A DNA stretch of 64,000 nucleotides from Acidimicrobiia bacterium (lineage in GTDB: Bacteria > Acidobacteriota > Vicinamibacteria > Vicinamibacterales > CAVVIG01): the NCBI GenBank assembly GCA_016871175.1, contig VFZL01000010.1, forward strand, positions 1-64,000, read 5' to 3'. Positions 25,795 to 36,112 of the stretch are shown in pieces. The notes below the pieces were generated by a model, which worked only from the letters and a program-made list of their open reading frames with translations, did not search any database and was not told where the DNA came from. How positions within the stretch are numbered: position 1 is the first letter of the stretch; each line of letters starts with the position of its first letter. The position numbers and the translations under genes were made by a program.

Positions 25795-28260
25795 ATGCCC
25801 GACCCGCCCGCCCGCACCCGGTGGCTGACGCGAAGCCTGTGGCCAGCGCTCGCCGTCGTGGCCGCCTGCGTCCCATTTGTCGGGGCGATCAGCTCGACAC
25901 GTGTCTTTCACCTGCGCGATCTCTCGATGTTCTTCTGGCCGCAGTATCTGTGGCTCCGGGACACGCTCCTCTCCGGCGCATGGCCATCGTGGGATCCCTA
26001 CGTGGGTGGCGGACAGCCGACGGATCCGAATGCGCTCAATCAGATGTTCTTGCCGCCGGTGTTGCTGCTGCGGCTCCTGCTCCCACCGGTGGTCGGGTTC
26101 AATGCGATCGTCGCAACCCCATTTCCGCTGGCGGCGCTCGGCATGTGGCTATTCCTGCGACGGTGCGTGTCAGCGCCCAGCGCCACCGTCGGCGCCATCG
26201 TGTTCGCGGCGGGCGGACCGATGGTATCGACCGGTAACTTCCCGAACCTGTCGTGGTCGATCGCGTGCGTGCCGTGGCTCCTGTGGTCGCTCGATCGGGA
26301 TCGCGATCATCGGTCGCCTCGGACGTTGGCCCTCGTCGCCCTCGTCGCCGCGCTGCAGATGCTGCCCGGCAAGCCGGTCACGATGCTGGGCAGCCTGGCG
26401 TTGGCGACCCTGTATGTCACGTTGGGTGGCGAAGCCCGGACGTCGTGGTCCGAACGCCTGCGGATTCTCTGGCGTTTCGCCGTCGGCACCGCGCTCGCTG
26501 GCGTCGTCTCCATCGTCCAGCTGGCGCCCACCGCCTTGGCGTCGCGTGGCTCTGTGCGAGGCCTGATGCTTGGCGACGCGTATTGGTCGCTTCACCCGCT
26601 GTGGCTGACGGAAGCCGTGCTCCCACGCGTGTACGGCCACGCGTTCGACGGCTCTCAACTGGAGATGCCGTGGCTGTGGCCGCTCAACAGCGGGCGGGAT
26701 CCCTTCTTCTATTCGTTGTACGTCGGTGGGCTGGTCATCGTGCTCGCAATCGCTGGCGCGTTCACCGCTCCACGCCACCGCGCGCGCTTCTGGGTGCTGG
26801 TCGCAGTCGGGGGCGTACTGTGTGCGCTAGGGGACTTCGCGCCCGTCTACCCCTGGCTTCAGGACACGTTTCCGCTCCTGCGCACGTTTCGCTTCCCGAT
26901 CAAATTCTTCCTGTTCACCGCGCTGGCGTCGGCCGTGCTCGCGGCGCACGGCGTGGACGCGTGGTGTGACGCCGCTCAGCAGCCCCGCACGAGGCGTGTC
27001 ATCACCCGAGCCACGCTCGGCGCGGGTCTGGCCGTGGCTGGCCTGGTCGGCCTGTTTCTCTGGGCACCCTTGGTTGCGGCCCGCGGGGCCTTCACACTGG
27101 GCCAGCTTGCCCACCTCGCAGATCCAGTCGAAGGAGCGGCGTTCTTCTTCCGCAGCGTGCCCGCCGTCGGCGGCCGCGCGGTGAGCCTGTTCGCGGTCGG
27201 CACGTTGCTGGCGTTCGCCAGCACGAGCGTCAGTAGGGGTGGGACCCTCGTGGTCGGCGCGTTCGGCGTGCTCGCGGTCGGCGATCTGCTCGTCGCAAAC
27301 GCGGGACACAACCCGGTGATGCCGGCGTCACGACTCGGTCCTCCCGCATGGACGCAGGTCATCAAGGCGCAGCCCGGCGATCGATTCTATTTCGGTGCCA
27401 AGTTCGACGGCAGACTCGCCATCGGGGATCCCGACATGCCCACGACCGGGTGGCGCTCGCCCGAGGGCGCCAGCTTCGGTGAGGCCCGGTCGCTCTTCAT
27501 GGCCCAACTGGCCGTCACACCGGCCGGATGGGGCGCGCGCGAACTGCTGTCGTACGACCTGCCGAAACTCTGGCCGGTCGCCCACGCGGAGGCTGAGGAG
27601 CGCTTTCGGCACGGCGATCGCGCCACCCGCCTGCGGTTCATGAAGCGCGGCGGGGTCCGCTACTGCGTGCTCGGCGACACGCCGTACGAGGGCGCCGTCC
27701 CGCTCGCGCGGGTCGGCGACGCGTTCAGTTCAATGGCCGTGTACGAATGCGTGCCCGATGCACGCCGCGCGTATATCGTGTCTCAAGCCATCGTCGAACC
27801 GTCGATGTACAACGCCGTGCGTCGATTGTTCGAGGCGGACTTCCCGGCCGAGTCGACCGCGATGCTCGAGCGTCCCGCCGGCCCTGCGTCTGGCCCGGTC
27901 GGACCGCCCGCGGCAGCGGCCGCCCGCATCGTGATCGACCAGGACCAGCGGGTCGACGTCGAGGCGAGCGTGCCGGACGGAGGCGGATATCTCGTGCTGC
28001 TCGACACATTCGACTCGTCCTGGCGCGCCGACGTGGACGGCGTACCCACCCCCCTTTTCCAGGCCAACGGGCTTTATCGTGCCGTGCGCCTTTCCCCCGG
28101 AACGCACTACGTGCGGTTTCAGCATGAGCACACCATCCTGAAGACTTGGCTACCGATCTCCGTCGCCGGCGGACTCCTCGTCGGGGCCATCCTGGCGCGG
28201 GGGCCACGCCGACGGGGGACCGAGCCGGCGGCCGCCGCGGAAGACTCCCAGGCCGCCTGA
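25795..28260 (+). CDS. YfhO-like large membrane protein (intact paralogue)
   Basis: The product has 821 residues. The ATG at 25795 is chosen because the earlier open part is not membrane-like and overlaps the divergent gene. About eleven or twelve transmembrane segments lie between residues 15 and 520. A C-terminal extracytoplasmic domain (from about 535) follows, with DRFYFGAKFDGRLAIGDPDM and a closing 'GYLVLLDTFDSSWRADVDG' unit, then one last membrane helix. This is the YfhO family layout; members are linked to lipoteichoic-acid or other glycan glycosylation as GT-C-like proteins. A paralogue lies on the opposite strand at 30955-33450. Confidence 0.75.
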   Translation: MPDPPARTRWLTRSLWPALAVVAACVPFVGAISSTRVFHLRDLSMFFWPQYLWLRDTLLSGAWPSWDPYVGGGQPTDPNALNQMFLPPVLLLRLLLPPVVGFNAIVATPFPLAALGMWLFLRRCVSAPSATVGAIVFAAGGPMVSTGNFPNLSWSIACVPWLLWSLDRDRDHRSPRTLALVALVAALQMLPGKPVTMLGSLALATLYVTLGGEARTSWSERLRILWRFAVGTALAGVVSIVQLAPTALASRGSVRGLMLGDAYWSLHPLWLTEAVLPRVYGHAFDGSQLEMPWLWPLNSGRDPFFYSLYVGGLVIVLAIAGAFTAPRHRARFWVLVAVGGVLCALGDFAPVYPWLQDTFPLLRTFRFPIKFFLFTALASAVLAAHGVDAWCDAAQQPRTRRVITRATLGAGLAVAGLVGLFLWAPLVAARGAFTLGQLAHLADPVEGAAFFFRSVPAVGGRAVSLFAVGTLLAFASTSVSRGGTLVVGAFGVLAVGDLLVANAGHNPVMPASRLGPPAWTQVIKAQPGDRFYFGAKFDGRLAIGDPDMPTTGWRSPEGASFGEARSLFMAQLAVTPAGWGARELLSYDLPKLWPVAHAEAEERFRHGDRATRLRFMKRGGVRYCVLGDTPYEGAVPLARVGDAFSSMAVYECVPDARRAYIVSQAIVEPSMYNAVRRLFEADFPAESTAMLERPAGPASGPVGPPAAAAARIVIDQDQRVDVEASVPDGGGYLVLLDTFDSSWRADVDGVPTPLFQANGLYRAVRLSPGTHYVRFQHEHTILKTWLPISVAGGLLVGAILARGPRRRGTEPAAAAEDSQAA

Positions 28261-28398
28261 TTCTCTAGAAGGGCTTGCCAGCCGGCCCGGGAGTCGGCTA
28301 ACTTCACGGGTCACGGTTTCAGCGGATCGGGTCCGTGGCGCGATCCTCGGACGACGTGTTTCGGAAGGTTCGCGGGCCATTGAAGGGTGAGGGTGCTG

Positions 28399-29394
28399 AT
28401 GAAGGCTCGAGGTTTCGTCGTGATCGCTGGTGTGTTCGCGCTGTTGTTCGTTCCATCCCCGGCGACCGGCCAAGCCAGGAGCGCGCCGGCCGCCCCCAAG
28501 AAAGGGACGGCGCCGCGCACTCCAGACGGCAAGCCCGACTTCTCCGGCACGTACACGTTCAGCACCATCACGCCGCTTCAACGTCCCGAGGCGCTGGCAG
28601 GCAAGCAAACTCTCTCCGCGGAGGAAGCTGCGGCGTTCGAGGCCAGCGAGAACAGGCGGCTGAACCGCGACCTCTTCGACCCGGAGAAGGGACAGCCCAG
28701 CGCTGGCTATGCGCCGCGATCGCAAGGCGGCGTGCTCTCCTACAACGAGTTCTGGTATGAGCGGGGCAACCAGGTCACCGAGGATCGGCGCACGTCGCTG
28801 ATTGTCGATCCACCTGATGGTCGCATTCCGCTCAACGATGCCACGCGGAAGCGCATGGCGGAGTTCGGGGTCAAGAACAACACCGGCTTCGCCGACTCCT
28901 ACGAGGATCGCAGCCTGGCGGACCGTTGCATTCTCGGCTTCAACTCCGGACCGCCGATGGTCTCGGGCGCGTACAACAACAACCTCCAGATCTTCCAGAC
29001 GCCCGGCCAGGTCGTCATCGTGAATGAGATGATTCACAACGCGCGCATCATCCCGACCGACGGCCGTCCGCACGGCACGATCCGGCAGTGGGTGGGTGAC
29101 TCACGGGGTCGGTGGGAGGGGAACACGCTCGTCGTCGAGACAATCAACTTCAAGCGCGAAACCAGCCTCCCCGGCTCGACCGCGAACACGCGCCTGGTCG
29201 AGAAGTTCACGCGCGTCGACGCCGACACCATCCGCTACGAGTTCACCGTCACGGATCCCACGGCGTACACGCGCCCCTGGACTGCGGTGATGCCGCTGCG
29301 CGCCATCGACGAACAGCTCTACGAGTACGCGTGTCACGAGGGCAATTACGGTCTCGTCGGCATCCTGCAGGGTGCACGCGCCAAGGACAAGTAG
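28399..29394 (+). CDS. Secreted acidobacterial protein of the DGKPD-(F/L)SG family
   Basis: This 331-residue protein starts at the ATG at 28399 and has a signal peptide to about residue 24. The mature part opens with the motif TPDGKPDFSGTYTFS (residues 42-56), which marks a very large secreted family in Acidobacteria and relatives. A conserved block 'ADRCILGFNSGPPMV' and a C-terminal beta-rich part 'HGTIRQWVGDSRGRWEGNTL' complete the family pattern. No catalytic residues are recognised and the function is not established. Two tandem hairpins follow the gene. Confidence 0.7.
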   Translation: MKARGFVVIAGVFALLFVPSPATGQARSAPAAPKKGTAPRTPDGKPDFSGTYTFSTITPLQRPEALAGKQTLSAEEAAAFEASENRRLNRDLFDPEKGQPSAGYAPRSQGGVLSYNEFWYERGNQVTEDRRTSLIVDPPDGRIPLNDATRKRMAEFGVKNNTGFADSYEDRSLADRCILGFNSGPPMVSGAYNNNLQIFQTPGQVVIVNEMIHNARIIPTDGRPHGTIRQWVGDSRGRWEGNTLVVETINFKRETSLPGSTANTRLVEKFTRVDADTIRYEFTVTDPTAYTRPWTAVMPLRAIDEQLYEYACHEGNYGLVGILQGARAKDK

Positions 29395-29441
29395 AACGAG
29401 GGCGCGGCGAAGAAGTCGCGTACGCGTAGGTCCGGACCGGT

Positions 29442-29497
29442 CGAGTCCCTCGGTTCGACTCGCCCCTTCACAGCCCCGCGCGCGGTTGCGCGTGGGG
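29442..29497 (+). terminator. Tandem hairpins after the DGKPD-family gene
   Basis: The first stem is CGAGTC/GACTCG (29442-29447 with 29457-29462). The second is a 10-bp stem CCCCGCGCGC/GCGCGTGGGG (29474-29483 with 29488-29497) with a GGTT loop and one G-T pair. Only a short CCCTT follows, so it is a terminator-like structure without a full U-tract. Confidence 0.4.
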
Positions 29498-29546
29498 CCC
29501 TTCGCTCGCGCTGTCGAGCCGCCAAACGAGGCCCGATAACCCTGTC

Positions 29547-31099
29547 GTGGGAGTGGGCAAAGCGACCGCCTCTTCCCGGGTAGCCCTCCTGACGTCGGCC
29601 ATCGTTTCGTGGTGGTTCGTGCCGGTGTGGCCGTACCTGGACGACGGCTACATCATCCTGCACAGCGCCGATGTGGTCCTGTCGGGCCGCGATGCGGCGT
29701 ATGGGTCGCCGGCCCTCACTGGTGTCACCAGCCCCGCGTATCTCGCCCTGGTCGTGGTGCTCGAGCTGCTTCACGTACGAGGCGCCCCAGCCATCCAAGT
29801 GGCGAACATCCTTGGGCTGACGGCGAGCCTGTTCGGGAGCTGGCGCTCGGCCGCTCGTTTTCCCTCCCCCTCTGGCAGCGCGCGGCGCTGCCGTTGGTCA
29901 TGCTTCTGTCCGGTCAAGTCCTCGCGACCTTGACCAACGGTCTGGAAACGGCGTGGGCGACGGCGGCGGTCATTTGGGCGCTCGTCTGGATCCGCGAGCG
30001 TCGGCCGTACTGGGCCGCCTTCGCCGCGGGCATACTCCCCTGCCTGCGACCCGAGCTCGCTCCGGTCGCCGCGGTGTTGTGCCTGGCCGCTGCGTGGCCC
30101 TTGTCCTGGCGCGGCGTCATTCGCACCGTCGCCGTCGCCGCTGCGACCGCGCTTCCGTTTCTCGTGTGGTTACGACTCGACACCGGAACGTGGTGGCCAC
30201 AAACGATGGCGGCCAAGCGTGTCTTCTTCGCCGAGGGCTGCCGGCCGCTCTTGAACAACCTCGATATGACCTGGTGGCTACTGAAGACGTGGGCCGGCAA
30301 CACCGTGCCCATCGCACTTGGAGTGCTGGCCACCGCAGGCGTGTGGCTGGGCCGTACCGGTCTTGCGGCCGTCGCCGCCGTCTTGGGTGCGTATCTTTGG
30401 GCGCTCCCCGGGGCGATCGCTCACAACGAATACTGGTACCTGACGACGCTCCTGGTACCCTAGGGCTTGCTGGGCCTGGCTTTGGCGACGGTACGCCTTG
30501 GACGTTTCGGCCCCCACGGGATGGCTGTGCTCGTGGACGTGTTGGTCCTCCGCGGGCTGCCCTCCCTGGTCCCGGCGCCCGAAGCGCCGTATTCGCGGGA
30601 TCTCCGCGACGTGGCGGCGTGGGTCGACGTCAATACCCCGCCGGACGTCACGGTGCTCGTTCACGATGCCGGGGCTATCTCGGTGCTCGCCAATCGTCGC
30701 CTGGTGGACCTCGTCGGTCTCAAGACGCCGTCGAGCATCGAGGCCCACACCGCGCACACGTGGCCATCGTGCGGCCGGCATCGTGACGCGGCCCTTGACA
30801 CGATTGCCCGGACCGCCGACGCCAACTACTTCATCGTCGTCGAGGACTGGAAGCGGGGATTTCGCTTGGTGGACGGGCTGAGGGGCTACGGCTGGCGTCT
30901 GACGCTGGTCCGAGAAGACGCTCCCGGCGTCAACGGTTTCAACGTGTACCGTCTTCAGGCCGCCGACGCCGCAGCGGCCGGCACGTCGGGAACGCCCGTT
31001 GCGCTCGAGCCCCGTCGCGGCGCCGCGAGCAGCCCAACGATGAGCGCGAGCGTGACGATCGAAAGAGCCGCTCCCCACCAGACGGCCTTCGGCCGATAG
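29547..31099 (+). pseudogene. Broken glycosyltransferase-like membrane protein (frameshift plus in-frame TAG)
   Basis: The N-terminal part (GTG at 29547) reads WWFVPVWPYLDDGYIILHSA, the acidic DD loop typical of GT-C mannosyl/arabinosyltransferase-like proteins, followed by membrane helices. Near 29,840 coding switches frame (…LTASLFGSW to …LALGRSFSLPLWQ), consistent with one missing base. The second frame continues through several helices to a TAG at 30461-30463 (LLVP-stop-GLLGLALATV). It then resumes in the same frame with a soluble C-terminal domain (DLRDVAAWVDVNTPPDVTVL). Its 3' end overlaps the convergent YfhO pseudogene, so the original end is uncertain. Confidence 0.7.
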
Positions 31100-33450
31100 A
31101 CGAATGTCACGCGATGGCGGCCAGGAGCCAGCCGCACGGCGCGAAAGAGCCCGTTGGCCCTGACGATCTCGGCCGGGACATCGTCCACCTCCGCCGACCA
31201 GCCGTCCGCATACGTGTCAAGGATGACGAGGTAGCCACCCGCCTCGTCCGCACTCGCCTCGATCGTCAGTCGGTCGCTGTCCTCTGACACGATTCGCGCA
31301 GCTCGAGCCTCGGGAAGACCGGCACGTCCCGCCGACGCAGGCTCGTGCGTCACTAGCACCGTATCATCCTCCCAGTCGGCCGCGAACAACGCGTCGACCT
31401 GCCGAGACACCTGGGGCTCGACGCGCGCACGGGTTCGAACGGCCACCCGAGGCGCCAGGTCCGCGGTGCCCCAGTCGTACAGGTAGGAGTCGACGTAGTA
31501 TTTCATCGGCATGATCGGCACCCGATCGCCCGCGACGGCTGCCGGCAGGATGCGGAATCGGACCCTCGTCCGGCGCAGGAACCGATCGCGCTCGATCGCG
31601 CTTGACCGCAGGAACTGTTTCGTCGTCACGTCGAAGATCCGGGACCAGATCACGGTCAAGTCGTACGACAGCATCTCCCGCACGCGCCAGGCCGACGGAT
31701 AGAACGCTGTCTGTCCGCTCAGCGCCGCGCGGCTCGCCGACCCGGTCAACCCGGGAGCATTCAAGTAAGCGGGCGACGCATCGGAGTCAGCAACGTCGAG
31801 TGTCCCGTCGCGCTTGCCTCCGATGTAGAAGCGGGCGTGCGGGTCGACTTGCACCGCCGCCACCCATGCCGGCTGCGCCAGATTCGAGGGATCGAAGGTG
31901 GGGTTGATCGGCCAGGCGCGTGTCACGAGGTCCGCCGAGATGAGCCCGAGCAGCAACGCGCGACCGATGGGCGCGCGACGCGCGGTGGTGGTGGCCAGGG
32001 ACAGCAGCAGCGCGCTTCCGAACGCGAGCAGCGCCACTGCGGTCGCCTAGTCTGGCAGCGTTTTCAACATGAACTCCGCCGCACCGACCGGACTTCCTGA
32101 TCGCAGTCCACGGGCAATCGCGAAGAACCGGAAGGCCGCCGGCGTGGGGAAGAACAAGCACCAGGCCACGGTCGCGCCTGCGAGGCAGGCGGTGAGGGCC
32201 GCGAATCCGATGGCCAGCACTCGACCGCGATGCCATCCGACCTCGCTCGGTCTCGGCTGACGGACTGCGTCCCAACCAGCCGCCGTCAACGCCGCGAGAG
32301 CCACAGCCGCGATGACGGCGTACTTCGCCGGGAAGCGGAGTGATTGCAAGGGCGGCACATGCCGGTGGAGGAAGGGATAGAACGGCGTGTTAGAGCCGAA
32401 CGCCCCCGCCAGCGCGACCAACGCCACGAGAGCCCAGAACGTGGCCCAGCGGCGGGACCCGCCGCCTATCAGGCCAAGACCCGCGACAGCCAGCAGCGGC
32501 ACGCCGACGTAGAGAGAGAAGAAGAACGGCTCACGGCCACTGTTGACCAGAGGCACCCAAGGGATGCTGTTCAGGGATTGGCTGACGTAGTAATCACCGA
32601 ACAGCCGCGGCGCAATCGTTTCCAGAAGGGTGAGCGGATGCAGCGACCAGAACAGGGGGTCCTTGAGGAGCTGGGCGCGCTCTGGCGCGGCCGCGATCAT
32701 CGGCGCCAACTGAATACCCGCCAGCGCGAGCCCCAGGGCCAGACCGCCCCACACCCAGGCGGCGCGGGTGGCGCGCGGGCGCCAGCCGGTGAGCTCGTCC
32801 GGCACCGCAACCACCCACGCATACAACGCGACCAGGCCGAGCGACGCCATCATGCCGACGGCTTCGCCAGCCAGGGCCTGAGCCGCGACCGCGAGCGCGA
32901 GCACGCCGAGACGTCGCGCGCCAGGGTTCGCTGCCAGCCGGTCGGCCGCCCAGAGCATCCAGGGCATGGCCGCCACCGCCCAGGACATATTCGGGAAGTT
33001 CGTGGTCGAGTAGACTGGGCCACACAACGCGAACGTGACAGCGGCGAGAGCCGCCGAGACCGGCGAGAATCGCCGCGACAGAAACAACCAGGTGCCGAGC
33101 GCCGCGAGCGGAAATGGCACGGCCACCCAGAGATTGAATCCGAGCACATCCGAGCCGAGCAGGCGAACGAGCACCGACGGCAGGAGAAACATCTGGTTCA
33201 GGGGGTCCGACGCGGCATCCTGCCCGGCACCGGCGAATGGGTCCCATCGCGGAAAGGCGCCGGCCTGCCACTCGTGCCGCAGCCAGAGATACCGGCCCCA
33301 GAAATACAGACGGAGGTCGCGAATGTAGAAGATCCTGGAACTCGTCAGCCCCGGCGAGAGCGGGAGAAGCGCGACCGCCATCGCAGCCACGGCCCACAGC
33401 CAGCGGCGGCGGCGTTGCGGCGGACTCCCGACCATGAGGACAGTATCCAT
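30955..33450 (-). pseudogene. YfhO-like membrane protein, interrupted by an in-frame TAG
   Basis: This is a paralogue of the intact protein at 25795-28260. The first part (ATG at 33450, or 33435) has the shared run of membrane helices, with matching blocks such as DPLNQMFLLPSVLVRLL and VPFPLAALGTWLFLSRR. A TAG at 32049-32047 (LKTLPD-stop-ATAVALLAFG) interrupts it. The same frame then continues with the remaining helix and the extracytoplasmic domain (DPHARFYIGGKRDGTLDVAD, then GGYLVILDTYADGWSAEVDD). A single substitution (for example TGG or CAG to TAG) explains the break. Translation could restart at a GTG at 32037, but the product would lack most helices. Confidence 0.8.
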
Positions 33451-33498
33451 CGGATCTGGGTATCGGGGCCGCTGGGGCACAGGATTACACTGACAGAC

Positions 33499-34314
33499 GT
33501 GCACGGAAGGCGCGTTAGCGGACTGGTGCTCATGTTCGTGCTCGTGGCGTCATTCGCCGTTGCACAGTTTGGCCGTCGCGGCCTTTACCAGCGGCGCGCC
33601 GCCTACGCCACACTGGCCGACTTCGACGGTGGATTCCAGTTCTGCCGGGTGGTCTTCCGTCAGTCGCCCGGGGGCGACGGGGCGGGGTGGAACGTCGACT
33701 GGCCTCGCGCAGACGAGAACTTGTCCATCCGGCTGTCGGAGCTTTCTCGGGTGTCCGTCAGCATGGACGTCGGGCACAACCCCAAGCCCCTCCTCGTTCG
33801 GCTCAGCGACCCCGTCCTGACCCACTGTCCGTTCATCATGATGACCGAGCCGGGCGGCGCCTACCTCGACGAGGCCGAGGCCAAAGGGCTGCGCGAGTAT
33901 CTGCTACGCGGCGGATTCCTGTGGGCCGACGACTTCTGGGGCGAAGACGCGTGGGACAACTGGGAGCTGATGCTCCGTAAGGCGCTCCCCTCTGGGGCGT
34001 ATCCCATCGTCGACGTGCCACTCGATCACCCCGTGTTCCATCAGGTGCTGCCGGTGCCCGGCTTCCCTCAGATTCCTGGCATCGGCTACTGGGATGGTCG
34101 CGATGGCACATCGGAACGCGGACGGTCGACGGCCACGCCGCACTTGCGTGCCATCCTCGATGATCGCGGTCGTGTGATGGTGCTCATGACCTTCAACACC
34201 GACTTCGGAGACTCTTACGAACGCGAAAGCGAGAACCCGGAGTACTTCAGCCAGTTCTCGGTGCCGGGCTATGCGTTCGGGATCAACGTCATCGTCTACG
34301 CGATGACGCACTGA
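33499..34314 (+). CDS. DUF4159 protein (first copy)
   Basis: The product is about 271 residues. The frame is open far upstream, but the coding character starts at the GTG at 33499, which gives a signal or anchor segment (LVLMFVLVASFAVAQ). The body is DUF4159: DGGFQFCRVVFRQSPGGDG, a central 'GGFLWADDFWGEDAWDNWE' block, and the end 'VPGYAFGINVIVYAMTH'. The DUF4159 fold resembles glutamine-amidotransferase-like domains and often sits near vWA/MoxR or glycan genes. No function is established. It diverges from the broken YfhO gene and precedes a broken glycosyltransferase-like gene by six bases. Confidence 0.8.
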   Translation: MHGRRVSGLVLMFVLVASFAVAQFGRRGLYQRRAAYATLADFDGGFQFCRVVFRQSPGGDGAGWNVDWPRADENLSIRLSELSRVSVSMDVGHNPKPLLVRLSDPVLTHCPFIMMTEPGGAYLDEAEAKGLREYLLRGGFLWADDFWGEDAWDNWELMLRKALPSGAYPIVDVPLDHPVFHQVLPVPGFPQIPGIGYWDGRDGTSERGRSTATPHLRAILDDRGRVMVLMTFNTDFGDSYERESENPEYFSQFSVPGYAFGINVIVYAMTH

Positions 34315-34320
34315 GGCGGC

Positions 34321-35641
34321 GTGCAGACCGCGGACCGCTGGAGCCTTCCGACCTCCGCCTGGTTACTTGTTTGTTTCGGGCTGGCGTACCTGCCCGACGT
34401 CGGCCACGGGTTCATTTCCGACGACTTCAGCTGGATCTTACACAGCACCGTGGGATCCTCCTCGGATGCGTGGCGTCCTTTCGTCGAGACGCCGATGGGC
34501 TTCTACCGCCCGCTGGTGTCGTGGTCGTTCGCGGTAAACCGCGCCATCGCCGGTCTCTGGCCTTTCGGTTACGCGCTGGTCAACCTGCTGCTCGTCTGCG
34601 GAATCGCCGCGGCAATCGTGGCGCTCTGCCGCGCCCTTAGGTTCACGCGGCTGGAAGGGCTGTTCGCGGCTTCCGTATGGACGTTCAACCTGCACGGCGT
34701 CGGGATGGCGGTCACATGGATCAGTGGCCGAACGTCGCTCCTTGCGACGTTGTTTGCCGTGCTCGCGGCCAAGGCCAGCACGCGCGGTCGCCCCTTCGCC
34801 GCAGGAGGACTCACACTGGCGGCGCTGCTCAGCAAAGAGGAACCGGTCCTGCTCCCACTGATTCTCGCATCGTGGATCGCCATCGATCGGTGACGCGACG
34901 GCGCGCCCACCGGACGAGTGCTCACCGCGGCCATGCAACGCACCTGGCCTAGCGGCGCCGCGCTCGGCGTCTACCTCGTGCTCCGCGCAAACACCGCCGC
35001 CCTCACGCCCGCCACCGCGCCCTCCTACTACGCACTCAGCGCATCCCCCGACGTGCTCGTGCCCAACGTGCTCGAGTATGCCGACCGATCGCTGACGTTT
35101 GCTGCCGCGGCGCTGCTACTGGGCCTGCTGGTCCTGGTGCGCCAGAAGCCGTCCGCGGAGTGGTTCGGCGAGCAGGAGCGTGGCGTGGCGCTGAAGGGAT
35201 GCGTGTGGCTCGTGCTCGCGCACGCGCTGCCGGCGCTCGTCCCCGTCCGATCCGACCTGTACGCGTGCCTGCCAGCGGTGGGCCGCCGCGGTCACGCTTG
35301 CGTTGCCCCTGTTGCTCGTGCCGGCCTACTGGGGTCGCAATGTGTTCGCGCGGAATGACGCCGAACTCTCGACGCGGGTGCTCGCGCGGGTGTTCGAGGC
35401 GCTATGAGACCGCGTCGATCTCACGCGGGTCGAGATCTATCAGCATGCCGGCGAGCGGCCGTCGATTGGCGCCGCGTTTGGTGGCGGGCTCGGCCCCGCG
35501 CTGGAACTGGGGACGGAGCGACGTCTCGAGACCGAGGTGCGGCTGACCGACCCCGGCGAACCCTGGCCATCCCCGCGCCCCCACACGCTCCAGATCACAG
35601 TCGTCGGCGACGAGCTGATGGGTGTCGCACCGCCGGATTGA
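34321..35641 (+). pseudogene. Broken glycosyltransferase-like membrane protein (two TGA stops and a frameshift)
   Basis: It starts at the GTG at 34321. The N-terminal part has an early acidic loop after helix 1 (HGFISDDFSWILHST) and membrane helices, as in GT-C/TMTC-type mannosyltransferase-like proteins. A TGA at 34891-34893 interrupts (IAIDR-stop-RDGAPTGRV) and the frame then continues. At about 35,284 one extra C shifts the frame. The next frame reads AAVTLALPLLLVPAYWGRNV, then hits a TGA at 35405-35407 (FEAL-stop-DRVDLTRVEIYQ) and ends at 35641 (MGVAPPD). Both TGA codons could derive from CGA. The gene is clearly inactive as sequenced. Confidence 0.75.
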
Positions 35642-36034
35642 GCGGCTCAACCCGCCGACTCCTGCACGGACCACTCTGACCCATCCTCGCTGGCTCAACC
35701 GTTTTGGGCTGTTGACGCACAAATCGTAATCGGCTTCCAAGATCGTGTCGACGCACTCGCCGCTGCATGTATCCACGCCAGTCGTCCCAGCCAGGACCAA
35801 GACTGCGGCGACAGATTCGTGATCCACGCTCAATTTGGTTACCAGCCCGGGTCCGCTCCTGACCTGCATACAGATCTGCGCCACGCCGCCGCGGCGCATT
35901 GTGCGCAACTGCGACACCGGCTTCGCCGGCGGTCCGATCGAGACACCTTGGCACTTCACTTGCCCTTGAAAGGGGCATCGCGCCGATCGCTTTACCCGAC
36001 GGTGCGGGACATTCCTATTCGACAGGAGCGGATC
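35642..36034. other. Intergenic region with a doubtful minus-strand ORF
   Basis: No firm gene is seen in these 393 bases. On the minus strand an ORF begins at 35959; its first 85 residues include a hydrophobic stretch and several cysteines (VAAVLVLAGTTGVDTCSGEC), but it has no clear ribosome-binding site and runs into the antisense of the broken gene. It could be a small secreted protein or a decayed remnant. Confidence 0.3.
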
Positions 36035-36112
36035 ATGTTTGATTTGACTGGCGTGTGGTCGTGGCTGGCTTCGTTCTTCGCGTACCAGGACACGGTGATC
36101 TGGGGGAACTAA
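36035..36112 (+). CDS. 25-residue small protein or truncated N-terminus
   Basis: An AGGAG (36023-36027) lies seven bases before the ATG at 36035. The peptide is MFDLTGVWSWLASFFAYQDT followed by VIWGN, amphipathic and aromatic-rich. It may be a genuine tiny membrane-associated protein. Alternatively it may be the leftover N-terminus of a mechanosensitive-channel-like protein, whose N-termini often read similarly, cut short by the convergent kinase gene with which its stop overlaps. Confidence 0.35.
   Translation: MFDLTGVWSWLASFFAYQDTVIWGN

Noticed and set aside
29399-29475. tRNA-like segment with GGTTCGAC
   Set aside because: The T-stem does not pair and no anticodon arm can be formed; the sequence is better explained by two hairpins.
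32344-33498. N-terminal extension of the first DUF4159 gene
   Set aside because: The frame is open but is Arg/Gln/Glu-rich shadow of the YfhO gene; coding character begins at 33499.
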